Shown one piece after another: positions 34,509 through 43,210 of a stretch of DNA of 64,000 nt. The stretch is taken from NCBI RefSeq assembly GCF_003751445.1, contig NZ_RJUU01000001.1, positions 5,570,001-5,634,000 of the forward strand, read 5' to 3'. The notes under the pieces are model-generated. The model ran no database searches. It was not told the origin of the DNA and saw only the letters and a list, made by a program, of their open reading frames with translations. How positions within the stretch are numbered: position 1 is the first letter of the stretch; each line of letters begins with the position of its first letter. Position numbers and translations under genes: made by a program. This stretch comes from Streptomyces sp. 840.1 (GTDB lineage: Bacteria; Actinomycetota; Actinomycetes; Streptomycetales; Streptomycetaceae).

Positions 34509-35440
34509 CCGCCCGAACCCCCCGCTACTCCGGAGTGATCCCGCCCGTCGTCACCCCGCTCACCGCGGACGGCGAGCTCGACCGCCCCTCCCTGGAGCGG
34601 GTCGTGGGGCATCTCGTCGAAGGCGGTGTCAGCGGGCTGTTCGCCCTCGGCAGCTCCGGCGAGACCGCCTATCTGACGCCCGGACAGCAGGACCAGGTCA
34701 TCGAGGTCGTCACGGCGGCCGCCGCGGGCCGGGTGCCGGTCCTCGTCGGAGCGATCGAGACCACCACCAACCGGGCCATCGAGCGCGCCAACCGCGCCGC
34801 CGAACTCGGGGCGGACGCCGTCGTCGTCACCGCGCCCTTCTACACCCGCACCCACGACGCCGAGATCGACCGCCACTTCAGGCAGGTCGCGGCCGCGGTC
34901 GACCTGCCGCTCCTCGCCTACGACGTGCCGGTCTGCGTGCACAGCAAACTCGACCCGGAACTGCTGCTGCCGCTGGCGGCCGAAAGAGTTCTGGCCGGGG
35001 TCAAGGACTCCAGCGGCGACGACGGCTCGTTCCGCCGCCTGGCCATCGGCGCCCGGGACCTGCCCGGGTTCTCCGTCCTCACCGGCCACGAGCTGGTCGT
35101 CGACGCGATGATGCTCGGCGGCGCCGACGGCTCGGTGCCCGGCCTCGGCAACGTCGACCCGCACGGCTACGTACGCCTGCACGAAGCCGCCGTTCGCGGC
35201 GACTGGGCGACGGCGACCGCCGAACAGGACCGGCTGGCCGGGCTGTTCGACATCGTCCGCGCCGCCCGCCCGGGAACCGCCTCCGCCACCGCCGCCGGAC
35301 TCGGCGCGTTCAAGACCGCGCTCATGCTGCGCGGGATCATCGCCACCAACGTGATGAGCCCGCCGATGCGCCCGCTGGACGCGGAGGAGACGGCGACGGT
35401 CGCCCGGTACCTGGAGCGTGCGGGGCTCTCCACCGTCTGA
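34505..35440 (+). CDS. DapA/NanA-family lyase
   Basis: Class I aldolase of 311 aa. The Schiff-base Lys is in LAGVKDSSGDDGS and the Tyr in VVTAPFYTRTHDAE. The loop GLFALGSSGETAYL has the GxxGE form of true lyases. It shares many segments with nanA at 20 kb (TAPFYTRTH, AYDVPVCVHSKLD, NVDPHGYVRLHEAA), so the two are paralogues. Translationally coupled to the ABC importer, which argues for a catabolic sugar-acid lyase such as N-acetylneuraminate lyase over lysine synthesis. Exact substrate is unproven. Divergent GntR regulator controls the operon. Confidence 0.85.
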   Translation: MTARTPRYSGVIPPVVTPLTADGELDRPSLERVVGHLVEGGVSGLFALGSSGETAYLTPGQQDQVIEVVTAAAAGRVPVLVGAIETTTNRAIERANRAAELGADAVVVTAPFYTRTHDAEIDRHFRQVAAAVDLPLLAYDVPVCVHSKLDPELLLPLAAERVLAGVKDSSGDDGSFRRLAIGARDLPGFSVLTGHELVVDAMMLGGADGSVPGLGNVDPHGYVRLHEAAVRGDWATATAEQDRLAGLFDIVRAARPGTASATAAGLGAFKTALMLRGIIATNVMSPPMRPLDAEETATVARYLERAGLSTV

Positions 35441-35475
35441 GGGCGGTGCCGGGCCCGGCTGGCGGCGAGTGGCCA

Positions 35476-35489
35476 GGCGGCTAGCCGCC
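35476..35489. terminator. Small palindrome between lyase and protease genes
   Basis: Perfect palindrome GGCGGCTAGCCGCC, 36 nt after the lyase stop and 40 nt before the protease start. It could be a weak terminator or part of the protease promoter; no T-tract. Confidence 0.35.
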
Positions 35490-35528
35490 ACGGTGTACGG
35501 GACATCGACACGCGGTGAAGGACAGAGG

Positions 35529-38500
35529 ATGCACCGCATGACCTCATCACCGCTGATCCCAGGCCCGGAAGGGCCCGCACGCGGGTGGCGCCGTCCGCTG
35601 GCGGCGATCACCTGCGCGGCCGCCGTGGCGGGCGGACTGCTCATACCCCTGCAGTCCGCCGCCGCCCGGCCGGCCGGACCCGTACCGTCCGCCACCGCTG
35701 ACCGGGCCCGCACGAGCGACGTCACACTCCTCACCGGTGATGTCGTCCACTACACCGACGGGCCCGGCACCAACGACACCATCACCGTCGACCGGGCCGA
35801 GGGCGCCACGGGAGCCCTCCAGATCCAGCAGTTCGGCGACGACTACTACGCCGTGCCCGACGAGGCCGCGCCCCTGATCACGACGGGCGCGCTGGACCGG
35901 CGCCTGTTCGACGTGACCGCGCTGATCCGCATGGGGTACGACGACGCGCACACGGACGGCCTCCCGGTGATCGCCACCTACGGCGCGGGGACCCGCTCGG
36001 CACCGGCCGCGCCCCCCGGCAGCTCCCTCACGCACCGGCTGGACAGCATCCACGGCGCAGCCCTGACCGTGCGCGAATCCGGGCGCAGGGCCTTCTGGAA
36101 CACCGTGGCGGGGCCGTCGGGCAAGGCCCGTACGCTCAGCGCCGGAGTGGGCAGGCTGTGGCTCGACGGCCAGGTCAAAGCCTCCCTCAAGGACTCGGTG
36201 CCGCAGATCAACGCCCCTGAGGCGTGGGCCGAGGGCTACGACGGCAAGGGCGTCAAGGTCGCCGTCCTCGACACCGGCATCGACCCCACGCACCCGGACG
36301 TCAAGGACCGGATCGCCGGCTCGAAGAGCTTCGTGCCCGGTGAGGCCGTGCTCGACGAACACGGCCACGGCACGCACGTCGCCTCCACCGTCGCGGGAAG
36401 CGGCGCCGCCTCGGACGGCGCGTACAAGGGAGTCGCGCCCGCGGCCGACCTGCTCATCGGCAAGGTGCTGGCCAACAACGGCACGGGCCAGGACTCCGCC
36501 ATCATCGAAGCGATGGAGTGGGCCAGGGACCAGGGCGCCGCGGTCGTCTCCATGAGCCTGGGCGGGTCGGACCCCGACGACGGCAGCAACCCGATGTCGC
36601 TCGCGGTGGACGCGCTGTCGGCCGACGGCGGGCCGCTCTACGTGATCGCCGCGGGCAACACCTACGACCCGGGGTCCATCTCCAGCCCCGGCTCCGCAGA
36701 GAAGGCGCTGACCGTCGCAGCGGTCGACAAGTCCGACGCACGGGCCGACTTCTCCAGCCAGGGCCCGCTGACGCGCACCTACGGCCTCAAGCCGGACATC
36801 TCCGCGCCCGGCGTCGACATCACGGCAGCCGCCTCACAGGCGGTCCCCGGCACCACCGGCATGTACCGCACCATGTCCGGCACCTCGATGGCCACCCCGC
36901 ACGTCGCGGGCGCCGCCGCGATCCTCAAGCAGCGCCACCCGGACTGGACCGGACAGCAGCTCAAGGACGCGCTGATGAGCTCGTCCAGGGAACTGCACGA
37001 CTACACGCCGCACGAGATGGGCACGGGCCGGGTGGACGTCGCCGCCGCCGTCGACACGACCGTCACCGCCACGGGTTCGGTCCCCGCCGCCACGTACGAC
37101 TGGCCGCACAGCGCCGGTGACCCGGTCGCCGAGCGCACCATCACCTACCGCAACGACGGCAAGGCGGCGGTCACCCTCGACCTGGCCCCCGACACCTCGG
37201 ACGCCGCGTACACGCTCTCCACCCGCACGCTCACCGTCCCGGCGGGCGGCACCGCACAGGCCGTCCTCTCCCTCGACCCGTCCGAGGCCGAGGCGGGCAC
37301 CGAGTTCTCCGGCCAGGTGATCGCCACGGACCACGCCACCGCAACGGCCGTCGCCCACACCGGCTTCGCCCTCACCAAGGAGCGCGAGCTCTACGACCTC
37401 ACCCTCGACCTGCGCGGCCAGGACGGGAAGCCCGTGACCGGCAACGTCCTCGTGGCGCCGCTCGGCTCCCATTCGCCCGACACGTACACGGTGACCGGCA
37501 GCCGGACCCTGCGCCTCCCGCCGGGCAACTACGTCATCTGGTCGCTGCTCGACATCCCCGGTGACCGGTCCGACGCCAAGGCCTGGGCCTACCTCATCGA
37601 CCCGGAGACCAGGCTGAACGCCGACACCACGGTGCGGCTGGACGCCTCGAAGGCCCGCAAGGTGAGCGTCAGGACGCCGAAGGCCGCCGAACTGCGGGAG
37701 ATGCGGTTCGAGATGGCACGTACCACCGCCGGCGGCGAGGTCATGCGCGACGCCATCACGATGCCCATCGCCACGGACCAGCTGTGGGTGAGCCCCACCA
37801 GCAAGGTGACCGAGGGCGGCGTCGAGATCTCCACCCGCTGGAACCTCCAGGAGCCCCGCTTCACCTACCGGGCCGGAAGCGGCTCATCACCCGCACTGCC
37901 CCAGGCCGGCAGCGCGGCGCCCACCGGCACGCTCGACCTGCACACGGCATACGCCCACACCGGCACCGCCGCCGACTACGCGAAGCTGAACGCCGCCGGC
38001 AGGACCGTCATCGTGGACCGCAGCGACGCGGTGCCCCCGGCGGACCGGCTCGCCAACGCGCTTGCCGCCGGCGCCAAGGCGCTCGTCGTCATCAACGACG
38101 GCACCGGCAGGCTCTACGAACGGTACGCGTCGAACGGCGTCACCGGCATCCCCGTCGTCTCGGTACAGCGTGACCAGGGGCCCGAACTGCTCGCCGCCGA
38201 CCGCCGGGGCAAGAAGCTCCACATGGACACCCGGGCCGCGCCTCGCTACCTGTACGACCTGGTCTCCCGGCACGCAGGTACGGTCCCGGACCGCTCCCTG
38301 GCCTACGAGCCCGACCCGCGCCGCGATCTGGCCGAGCTCCGCAACCGCTTCCACTCGGACCGCGCGACCTCCGGCTACGGGTACCGCTTCGACATCCCCG
38401 CCTACGGTGCGGGCGTCGGCTTCGACATCGAGGAGACCTACCCGCTGGTCCGCACCGAATGGGTGGACCAGTTGGATGGGGGCGCGACCTGGTACGAGAG

Positions 38501-39269
38501 CCACACGATGAGCGATGCCCGCGGACTCCAGGTACTCAGCAGCGGCCGGCTCGACTACCTCGGCGGCAAGCACTACACCACCGACTGGTTCGCACCGGTG
38601 CAGCGGCCCGCCGTCGGTTCCTCCTACGCCGGCCCCACCCGCGACACGAACAACAACCTGACACTCCCCGTCACGCCGTACGCCGACGCCGGTGCCGTCG
38701 ACCGCTCCGGAGTCATGGAGAGCGGTGACACCACCAAGTCCGCGCTCTACCGGGGCGACACCCTGGTCGCCCAGTCCGCGAGCCGGGTGGTGCGGGCCAG
38801 CCGCCTTCCCGCCGAGGCACTGCCGTACCGGCTCGTGATGGACTCCGCGCGCAGCGCGGCCGACTGGCACACCTCGGTGCGCAGCCACTCCGAGTGGGGC
38901 TTCACCTCCGGAGCGGTCACCGGCGACAACAGGGAGGACGTGAAGCTGCTCCAGCCCTATTACGGCGTCGGGACGGACCTCGCCGGAAACGCCAGGGGCG
39001 GGCACCGCGTCACCCTCACCCTGTCCGCAGCCACCCAGGAGTGGCTGGCCACCAGGACGTACGCCGACTCGGCGACGCTCTCGGTGTCCTACGACGACGG
39101 CGCCACCTGGCAGCCGACCACGCTCCGGCGAACGGAGCGCGGCACCTGGTCGACGCGGCTGAAGCTCCCGAAGAAGCCGGGCGGAGCGGTTTCCCTCAAG
39201 GCCACGGCCAAGGGCTCCGGCGGGCTCACCGTCGAGCAGGAGGTGATCCGGGCCTTCGGTATCGGCTGA
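35529..39269 (+). CDS. Large secreted S8 (subtilisin-family) serine protease, copy 1
   Basis: Secreted protease of 1246 aa, about three times a simple subtilisin. An N-terminal signal (PLAAITCAAAVAGGLLIPLQSAAA) precedes a ~170-residue prodomain. The catalytic triad is Asp248 (VAVLDTGIDPTHPDV), His283 (HGHGTHVAST) and Ser453 (SGTSMATPHVAGAAA), with oxyanion Asn in IAAGNT. The ~790 residues after it contain a PA-like insert (AAGAKALVVINDGTGRLYERYAS) and several beta domains. ATG 35529 has AAGGA 6 nt upstream; ATG 35538 is possible. A LuxR-like regulator converges on it, as a paralogous pair does at 52-57 kb. Overall order matches copy 2. Confidence 0.93.
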   Translation: MHRMTSSPLIPGPEGPARGWRRPLAAITCAAAVAGGLLIPLQSAAARPAGPVPSATADRARTSDVTLLTGDVVHYTDGPGTNDTITVDRAEGATGALQIQQFGDDYYAVPDEAAPLITTGALDRRLFDVTALIRMGYDDAHTDGLPVIATYGAGTRSAPAAPPGSSLTHRLDSIHGAALTVRESGRRAFWNTVAGPSGKARTLSAGVGRLWLDGQVKASLKDSVPQINAPEAWAEGYDGKGVKVAVLDTGIDPTHPDVKDRIAGSKSFVPGEAVLDEHGHGTHVASTVAGSGAASDGAYKGVAPAADLLIGKVLANNGTGQDSAIIEAMEWARDQGAAVVSMSLGGSDPDDGSNPMSLAVDALSADGGPLYVIAAGNTYDPGSISSPGSAEKALTVAAVDKSDARADFSSQGPLTRTYGLKPDISAPGVDITAAASQAVPGTTGMYRTMSGTSMATPHVAGAAAILKQRHPDWTGQQLKDALMSSSRELHDYTPHEMGTGRVDVAAAVDTTVTATGSVPAATYDWPHSAGDPVAERTITYRNDGKAAVTLDLAPDTSDAAYTLSTRTLTVPAGGTAQAVLSLDPSEAEAGTEFSGQVIATDHATATAVAHTGFALTKERELYDLTLDLRGQDGKPVTGNVLVAPLGSHSPDTYTVTGSRTLRLPPGNYVIWSLLDIPGDRSDAKAWAYLIDPETRLNADTTVRLDASKARKVSVRTPKAAELREMRFEMARTTAGGEVMRDAITMPIATDQLWVSPTSKVTEGGVEISTRWNLQEPRFTYRAGSGSSPALPQAGSAAPTGTLDLHTAYAHTGTAADYAKLNAAGRTVIVDRSDAVPPADRLANALAAGAKALVVINDGTGRLYERYASNGVTGIPVVSVQRDQGPELLAADRRGKKLHMDTRAAPRYLYDLVSRHAGTVPDRSLAYEPDPRRDLAELRNRFHSDRATSGYGYRFDIPAYGAGVGFDIEETYPLVRTEWVDQLDGGATWYESHTMSDARGLQVLSSGRLDYLGGKHYTTDWFAPVQRPAVGSSYAGPTRDTNNNLTLPVTPYADAGAVDRSGVMESGDTTKSALYRGDTLVAQSASRVVRASRLPAEALPYRLVMDSARSAADWHTSVRSHSEWGFTSGAVTGDNREDVKLLQPYYGVGTDLAGNARGGHRVTLTLSAATQEWLATRTYADSATLSVSYDDGATWQPTTLRRTERGTWSTRLKLPKKPGGAVSLKATAKGSGGLTVEQEVIRAFGIG

Positions 39270-39282
39270 TCCGGATCCGTCG

Positions 39283-39323
39283 GCGGCCTGTGGACCACCC
39301 AACCGGGACGGTCCACAGGCCGC
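39283..39323. terminator. Bidirectional terminator
   Basis: Perfect 14-bp inverted repeat: arms 39283-39296 (GCGGCCTGTGGACC) and 39310-39323, with a 13-nt loop. It lies between the convergent protease and regulator genes. Confidence 0.8.
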
Positions 39324-39349
39324 TTCGGCGCGCACCCCGCTTCATCGCC

Positions 39350-40348
39350 TCAGCGGCGCACCCAGCCCCGCTCGAAGGCGTGCCAGCCGAGCTGCATCCG
39401 CGTCGTCACCTCGGAGACCTCCATCAGCCGCTGCACCCGCCGCTGCACGGTGCGCAGTCCCAGGCCGAGCCGGACCGCCACCGCCCGGTCGGTCAGGCCG
39501 GTGAGCATCAGGGACAGCAGCAGCAGGTCCGTCTCGTCGGGGTCCTCGGTCTGCGGTTCGGCCTCCACCGTGCCGGAGGCCGAGAGCAGCAGCGGGCGGG
39601 CGGTGTCCCAGACCGAGGCGAAGAGCGAGAGAAGCGCCTCGACCATGCCCGGGGCGCGCACCACCACGGCAGCGGGCTCCGATCCGGCGGTCTCCACGTC
39701 CTTGCCCAGCAACGGCATCAGGGCCACCGAGCGGTCCGCCACCACCAGCTTGCACGGAAGCCGCTCGACGACGCGCACCAGTTGGGTGCGCCCCAGCGCG
39801 GCGGACAGCTCCGCGGTCGTCGACGGCCTTTCGAGCGCCGCCTGTTCCAGTACCACCTGGTAGCGGACGCCGCGCACGGTGGCGTGCTCCTCCGCCTGGT
39901 GCTCGTCCTCACGCACGACGCTCGGCTCGGCGGTGACCAGGGTATGGAGCTCACGCTGGGCCCCGTACTGCATCTGTTCGAACCGGTGCCGGATCGCCTC
40001 GCCGCCCGTCACCACCTCCAGCAGATCCGCCCGTCCCTGCCCCGCCGCGCCTCGGCGGTACTCCTCGGTGAGGGCGGCCACCGCAGCCTCCGCCTGCTCC
40101 AGTGCGTGGCGTCCCGCGGTGAGCGCGGGTCCGAAGGCCAGAGTGGGGGGAGTCACCGCGTAGCCGCCGTCCGCCCCGGTGCCCCGGGAGATCATCCCGC
40201 GGTTCTCCAGGGCGTCCAGCAGCTGCGCCGTCTCCCGCCGACCGAGGCCGAGTTGGCGGGCCACCTCAGGACCGGTCGTGCTGCCCAGGCGCACGAGAGC
40301 GCGGTACACGCGCTCCTCCTCCTGCGGCAGACCGATCGAATGAAGCAT
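39350..40348 (-). CDS. TrmB/LuxR-type helix-turn-helix regulator, copy 1
   Basis: Regulator of 332 aa with two DNA-binding ends. The N-terminus (GLPQEEERVYRALVRLGSTTGPEVARQLGLGRRETAQLLDALENRGMI) is a TrmB-like winged helix. The C-terminus (TDLLLLSLMLTGLTDRAVAVRLGLGLRTVQRRVQRLMEVSEVTTRMQLGWHAFERGWV) is a LuxR/GerE-type HTH. The middle third resembles a degenerate effector domain. Its paralogue at 51.8 kb shares this layout and the ending GWHA.ERGWV. Both lie next to a giant S8 protease. SD GGGAGGGG precedes the ATG at 40348. Confidence 0.88.
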   Translation of the reverse strand: MLHSIGLPQEEERVYRALVRLGSTTGPEVARQLGLGRRETAQLLDALENRGMISRGTGADGGYAVTPPTLAFGPALTAGRHALEQAEAAVAALTEEYRRGAAGQGRADLLEVVTGGEAIRHRFEQMQYGAQRELHTLVTAEPSVVREDEHQAEEHATVRGVRYQVVLEQAALERPSTTAELSAALGRTQLVRVVERLPCKLVVADRSVALMPLLGKDVETAGSEPAAVVVRAPGMVEALLSLFASVWDTARPLLLSASGTVEAEPQTEDPDETDLLLLSLMLTGLTDRAVAVRLGLGLRTVQRRVQRLMEVSEVTTRMQLGWHAFERGWVRR

Positions 40349-40551
40349 GGCCCCTCCCTCTCTCCCTCTCCCCGCGGATCGCTTCGGTCCGGCGAGCCAG
40401 TGTGCCGCAGAACCGATTCCGCATTACGAGCGGGCCCGTCCGCCAGGGGGTGTGGTTCCCGTGCCGGCGGCACGCGTCGGAGGCCCGGCCGGACAGCGTG
40501 TGCTGTCCGACCGGGCCTCCAGAGGCTGTCGTTACCGCTGAGGGGGCCGGC

Positions 40552-41400
40552 TCAGCCCTGCGACTTGCGGCTGCGGCGCATCAGCAGGCCGCCACCGAGG
40601 ACCATCGCGGCGCTGGCGCCACCGGCGATGCCCAGGTTGCTGTTCGCACCGGTGTGCGCCATCTGCGGCGGCTTGTGGTGGTGCGTCGGCTTGTGGGGGT
40701 GCCAGGCGTGCGTCGGCGGGTTGTGCGTGGGCGGGTTGTGGGTCGGGGGGTTGTGGTGCGGGGGGTTGTGCGTGGGCGGGTTGTGGTGCGGGGGGTTGTG
40801 GTGCGGCGGGTTGTGCGTCGGCGGGTTGTGGTGGTGGCCGGGAGGGCAGTCGCCGTTGTGGTGGTGGTGATGGCCCGTCGTCGGGGGCTTCGGCGGCTGG
40901 TGGTGGGTCGGGGGCTTGTGGTGCGTCGGCGGCTTGTGGTGGGTCGGGGGCTTCGGGGTCTCGTGGCCGCCCTCCCCGTTCTCGCACTCGTTGCCGAACG
41001 CCGGGTTCAGCAGGCCGACCACGTCGACCGTGTTGCCGCAGGCGTTGACCGGGACGTCGACCGGGGCCTGGATCAGGTTGCCCGACAGCACGCCGGGGGA
41101 GTTGGCCGCGACGCCCTCGGCGCTCGCGCCCTGAGCGTCGTCGCCGCCCGATTCCCCGTCGCTGTTCTCGCACTCGTTGCCGAACGCCGGGTTCAGCAGG
41201 CCGATCACGTTGACCGTGTTGCCGCAGACGTTCACGGGAACGTGGACCGGCACCTGCACGGCGTTGCCCGAACCGACCCCGGGGGAACCGACGGCGGCTC
41301 CGTCCGCCGAGGCGTCCGCGAAGGCGTAGCCGCCGGAGGCGGTCAGGATGCCTGACGCCGCCGCCATGACGAGCACGCTTTTACTCAAGGCTTTTCGCAT
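40552..41400 (-). CDS. Long chaplin with two chaplin domains and sortase signal
   Basis: Cell-wall-anchored hydrophobic sheath protein of 282 aa. Signal peptide 1-28 ends in GGYAFA. Two chaplin domains follow (about 34-77 and 94-136), each with GSPGV.SGN or NSPGVLSGN, VPVNVCGNTVNVIGLLNPAFGNECEN and two Cys. A His/Pro-rich linker (about 140-245) is made of NPPTH/NPPHH and PPTHHK units. The C-terminus is a sorting signal MAHTGAN, a hydrophobic AAMVLGGGLLM and basic RRSRKSQ. Sortase E prefers LAxTG, so Met for Leu is unusual. Resembles ChpA/B/C; which one is not clear. Divergent from the rodlin genes. It likely helps assemble amyloid fibrils on aerial hyphae. Confidence 0.93.
   Translation of the reverse strand: MRKALSKSVLVMAAASGILTASGGYAFADASADGAAVGSPGVGSGNAVQVPVHVPVNVCGNTVNVIGLLNPAFGNECENSDGESGGDDAQGASAEGVAANSPGVLSGNLIQAPVDVPVNACGNTVDVVGLLNPAFGNECENGEGGHETPKPPTHHKPPTHHKPPTHHQPPKPPTTGHHHHHNGDCPPGHHHNPPTHNPPHHNPPHHNPPTHNPPHHNPPTHNPPTHNPPTHAWHPHKPTHHHKPPQMAHTGANSNLGIAGGASAAMVLGGGLLMRRSRKSQG
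40707..40840 (-). repeat. 15-bp His/Pro-codon repeats in the chaplin linker
   Basis: Tandem 15-bp units coding NPPTH or NPPHH make up the linker. On the + strand they read as GGGTTGTG-type runs. They are in frame, so copy-number change would only alter linker length. Confidence 0.7.
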
Positions 41401-41836
41401 TGGTTGCCCTTCCTTAGGACATTTCGCGCGGGCGCACTGCCCGCGGTTCTTTCATCAGCCGGCGCAGCAACCGTCGGGCATGCCAGTACTGCTGGGTGAG
41501 CGTCCCGTCGGGCGGGCTTGACTCCACCCATAACGACGCGCACGTGTCAGGGAAACGTGAAATCGGTGAAAATCATGTGACCACCCGAACGGGCTACGTG
41601 TGAGTGTTCGTTTCCCGCACCCTCTCATTGAGGTGTGTCCGACGTCAGGAAGTCGAAATACGGTTGAGCCTTGAATCAAGAGGCGTGCGCACCGAATGCG
41701 TTGTGGATTTTCCGGCCTCTTTCGTACGGGTGTCCGTCCGTTCCCGGCATTCGGGTGAATGGACATAACCAAACGTCCGGAAGCGAGTTGGTCAGTGCGC
41801 TCCGGTACGGGGTATCCAGTACGAGAAGGGTTCATC
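41401..41836. promoter_or_regulatory. Chaplin-rodlin divergent intergenic region
   Basis: A 436-bp gap of lower GC than the genes, with no gene-like frame. A CACGTG-containing GCACGTGTC (near 41549) and a TACGTGTG (near 41597) are possible regulator sites. The rodlin side ends with a sigma-BldN-like promoter (41765-41794) and SD GAGAAGGG. No matching promoter was found on the chaplin side. Confidence 0.45.
41765..41794 (+). promoter_or_regulatory. Sigma-BldN-like promoter of rodlin 1
   Basis: ATAACC (41765-41770), a 16-nt spacer, then GTTGGTCA (41787-41794). The same layout, NNAACY-N16-GTTGRTCA, precedes rodlins 2 and 3. Sigma-BldN promoters are reported to have CGTAAC and CGTTGA-like boxes with this spacing. 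Confidence 0.6.
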
Positions 41837-42238
41837 GTGATCAAGAAGGTCCTGGCTACGGGTGCCGTTGCCGCCTCCATCCTCGGTCTCGGCGCCACGC
41901 AGGCGATGGCCATCGGCGACGACGGTGGCACCACGTCGGTCAACGGCAACGGCGCCTCGCAGTCGTTCGGCAACGCCGAGACCCACGGCGACGGCAGCCC
42001 CCAGTTCGGCCTGGTCCAGGGCTCGCTGAACAAGCCCTGCGTCGGCCTGCCGCTCAAGGCCAACGTCGGTTCGCTGGTCGGCCTGGTCCCGATCGCGGTC
42101 CAGGACGTCAACGTCCTGTCGTCGCCGCAGAACCAGCAGTGCACCGAGAACTCCACCCAGGCCAAGGGTGACGAGGCGCTGTCGCACATCCTGGACGGCA
42201 TCCCGGTCCTCTCCGGCAACGGTGCCGGCAACAGCTGA
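41837..42238 (+). CDS. Rodlin 1
   Basis: Secreted rodlin of 133 aa, which forms the rodlet layer together with chaplins. The signal peptide (MIKKVLATGAVAASILGLGATQAMA) is followed by GTTSVNGNGASQSFGN, GSPQFGLVQGSLNKPCVG and NQQCTENSTQAKGDEALSHILDGIPVLSGNG. Two Cys may form one disulfide. GTG start at 41837 has SD GAGAAGGG. A strong hairpin terminator follows 12 nt after the stop. Shares 90 identical bp with rodlin 2. Confidence 0.95.
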   Translation: MIKKVLATGAVAASILGLGATQAMAIGDDGGTTSVNGNGASQSFGNAETHGDGSPQFGLVQGSLNKPCVGLPLKANVGSLVGLVPIAVQDVNVLSSPQNQQCTENSTQAKGDEALSHILDGIPVLSGNGAGNS

Positions 42239-42250
42239 TCCGGCTGAGCA

Positions 42251-42295
42251 CAGGCCCGGGTCGCCGGCTTTCCTCCTCCGGGCGACCCGGGCCTG
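42251..42295 (+). terminator. Terminator after rodlin 1
   Basis: Perfect 15-bp inverted repeat with arms 42251-42265 (CAGGCCCGGGTCGCC) and 42281-42295, loop 15 nt, 12 nt after the stop. Confidence 0.85.
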
Positions 42296-42428
42296 CTGCT
42301 GCCCTCCAGGGGCTCGTCCGTGCGCGGCCCGCCGGCCGTGACGGTGACGTCGCGTGATCGGAAGCTGCGTCATTCGGGCGGACTTTGAGGAATCTGCGCC
42401 TCGAAGAGTTTCGCTTACCGTCTTAAAT

Positions 42429-42456
42429 CGTTACGAATTACAGCGGCGGAGTTACG
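42429..42456 (+). promoter_or_regulatory. Possible sigma-BldN-like promoter of the short chaplin
   Basis: CGTTAC (42429-42434), a 16-nt spacer and GTTACG (42451-42456). Each box differs by one or two bases from the rodlin versions. A TGATCA follows at 42459-42464. Weaker than the rodlin cases. Confidence 0.4.
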
Positions 42457-42529
42457 AGTGATCACAACCCGCGCTCGTGCGGCACGAAATTCGTCGCCGC
42501 TCCGGACTCCGTCGAAGAAAGGGTTGAAA

Positions 42530-42763
42530 GTGAAGTACACCAAGATTGCCGCCGTTGCCGCCGGAACCCTCATGGCGATCGGTGCGGCCACCCCGGCCTT
42601 CGCCGACTCGGGCGCCGAGGGTGCGGCCGTGGGCTCCCCGGGCGTTCTGTCGGGCAACCTCGTCCAGGTCCCGGTCCACGTGCCGGTCAACCTGTGCGGC
42701 AACTCCGTGAACGTCATCGGCCTGCTGAACCCGGCCTTCGGCAACACCTGCGTCAACGCCTGA
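42530..42763 (+). CDS. Short chaplin
   Basis: Short secreted chaplin of 77 aa. Signal peptide 1-25 ends in TPAFA. The mature 52 residues are one chaplin domain with VGSPGVLSGN and LCGNSVNVIGLLNPAFGNTC. Cys56 and Cys74 mark it as the two-Cys type (ChpD/F/G/H, unlike ChpE). These peptides self-assemble into surface-active amyloid fibrils. GTG at 42530 follows SD GAAGAAAGGG. A terminator ends the unit. Confidence 0.95.
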   Translation: MKYTKIAAVAAGTLMAIGAATPAFADSGAEGAAVGSPGVLSGNLVQVPVHVPVNLCGNSVNVIGLLNPAFGNTCVNA

Positions 42764-42799
42764 TCGCTGTACCGCACAGCCGGTCCCGGTACCGGTCTG

Positions 42800-42828
42800 C
42801 CCCGGATCGCATCTCCTGCGATCCGGGG
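42800..42828 (+). terminator. Terminator after the short chaplin
   Basis: Perfect 12-bp stem CCCCGGATCGCA / TGCGATCCGGGG with a 5-nt loop TCTCC, followed by a pyrimidine-rich tract. Confidence 0.85.
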
Positions 42829-43210
42829 CTTCCTCTTTCCTGCGTTCTCCGTCCCGGGAGTTCGCGGCCCTGCCCGGACGCGGTGAAAAGGCCTGAGCCG
42901 TTTCCACCGGCCCGGGGCGCGGTGCGCCGGCGGCTGGGGGCATACATCCGGGCGGGCGCGCGGGACGAAGTACCGACAGTGCACCACCGATTCGTGTCCG
43001 TTGTCCCGCGGTCACACCCGAATCAGTGATTAGTCATGCAATCGATCGAGTGGTCCGGCGGGCCGTCCCGAGAAAATCCGAAAGCTCCAGTTGCCCGGCC
43101 GCAATCGGGTCGTTAGCCATGAGGAAAGCGGCAGAAGTCACAGCTAAAGAGGGCTGGTGCGGCGCGGGGACGCGACCGAAAAAGCTGCCGCTGCAGAAGG
43201 GAACCTGAAA
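42829..43210 (+). other. Intergenic region before the small secreted protein
   Basis: About 380 bp without a convincing gene. The second half (43020 onward) is lower in GC and has TGATTAGTCA-like and CGATCGAG sequences, presumably the promoter region of the next gene. No clear sigma-BldN match was found. Confidence 0.4.

Noticed and set aside
40700..40960. Regularly spaced repeats resembling a CRISPR array
   Set aside because: Repeats are 15 bp, in frame, without unique spacers, and code the His/Pro linker of the chaplin.
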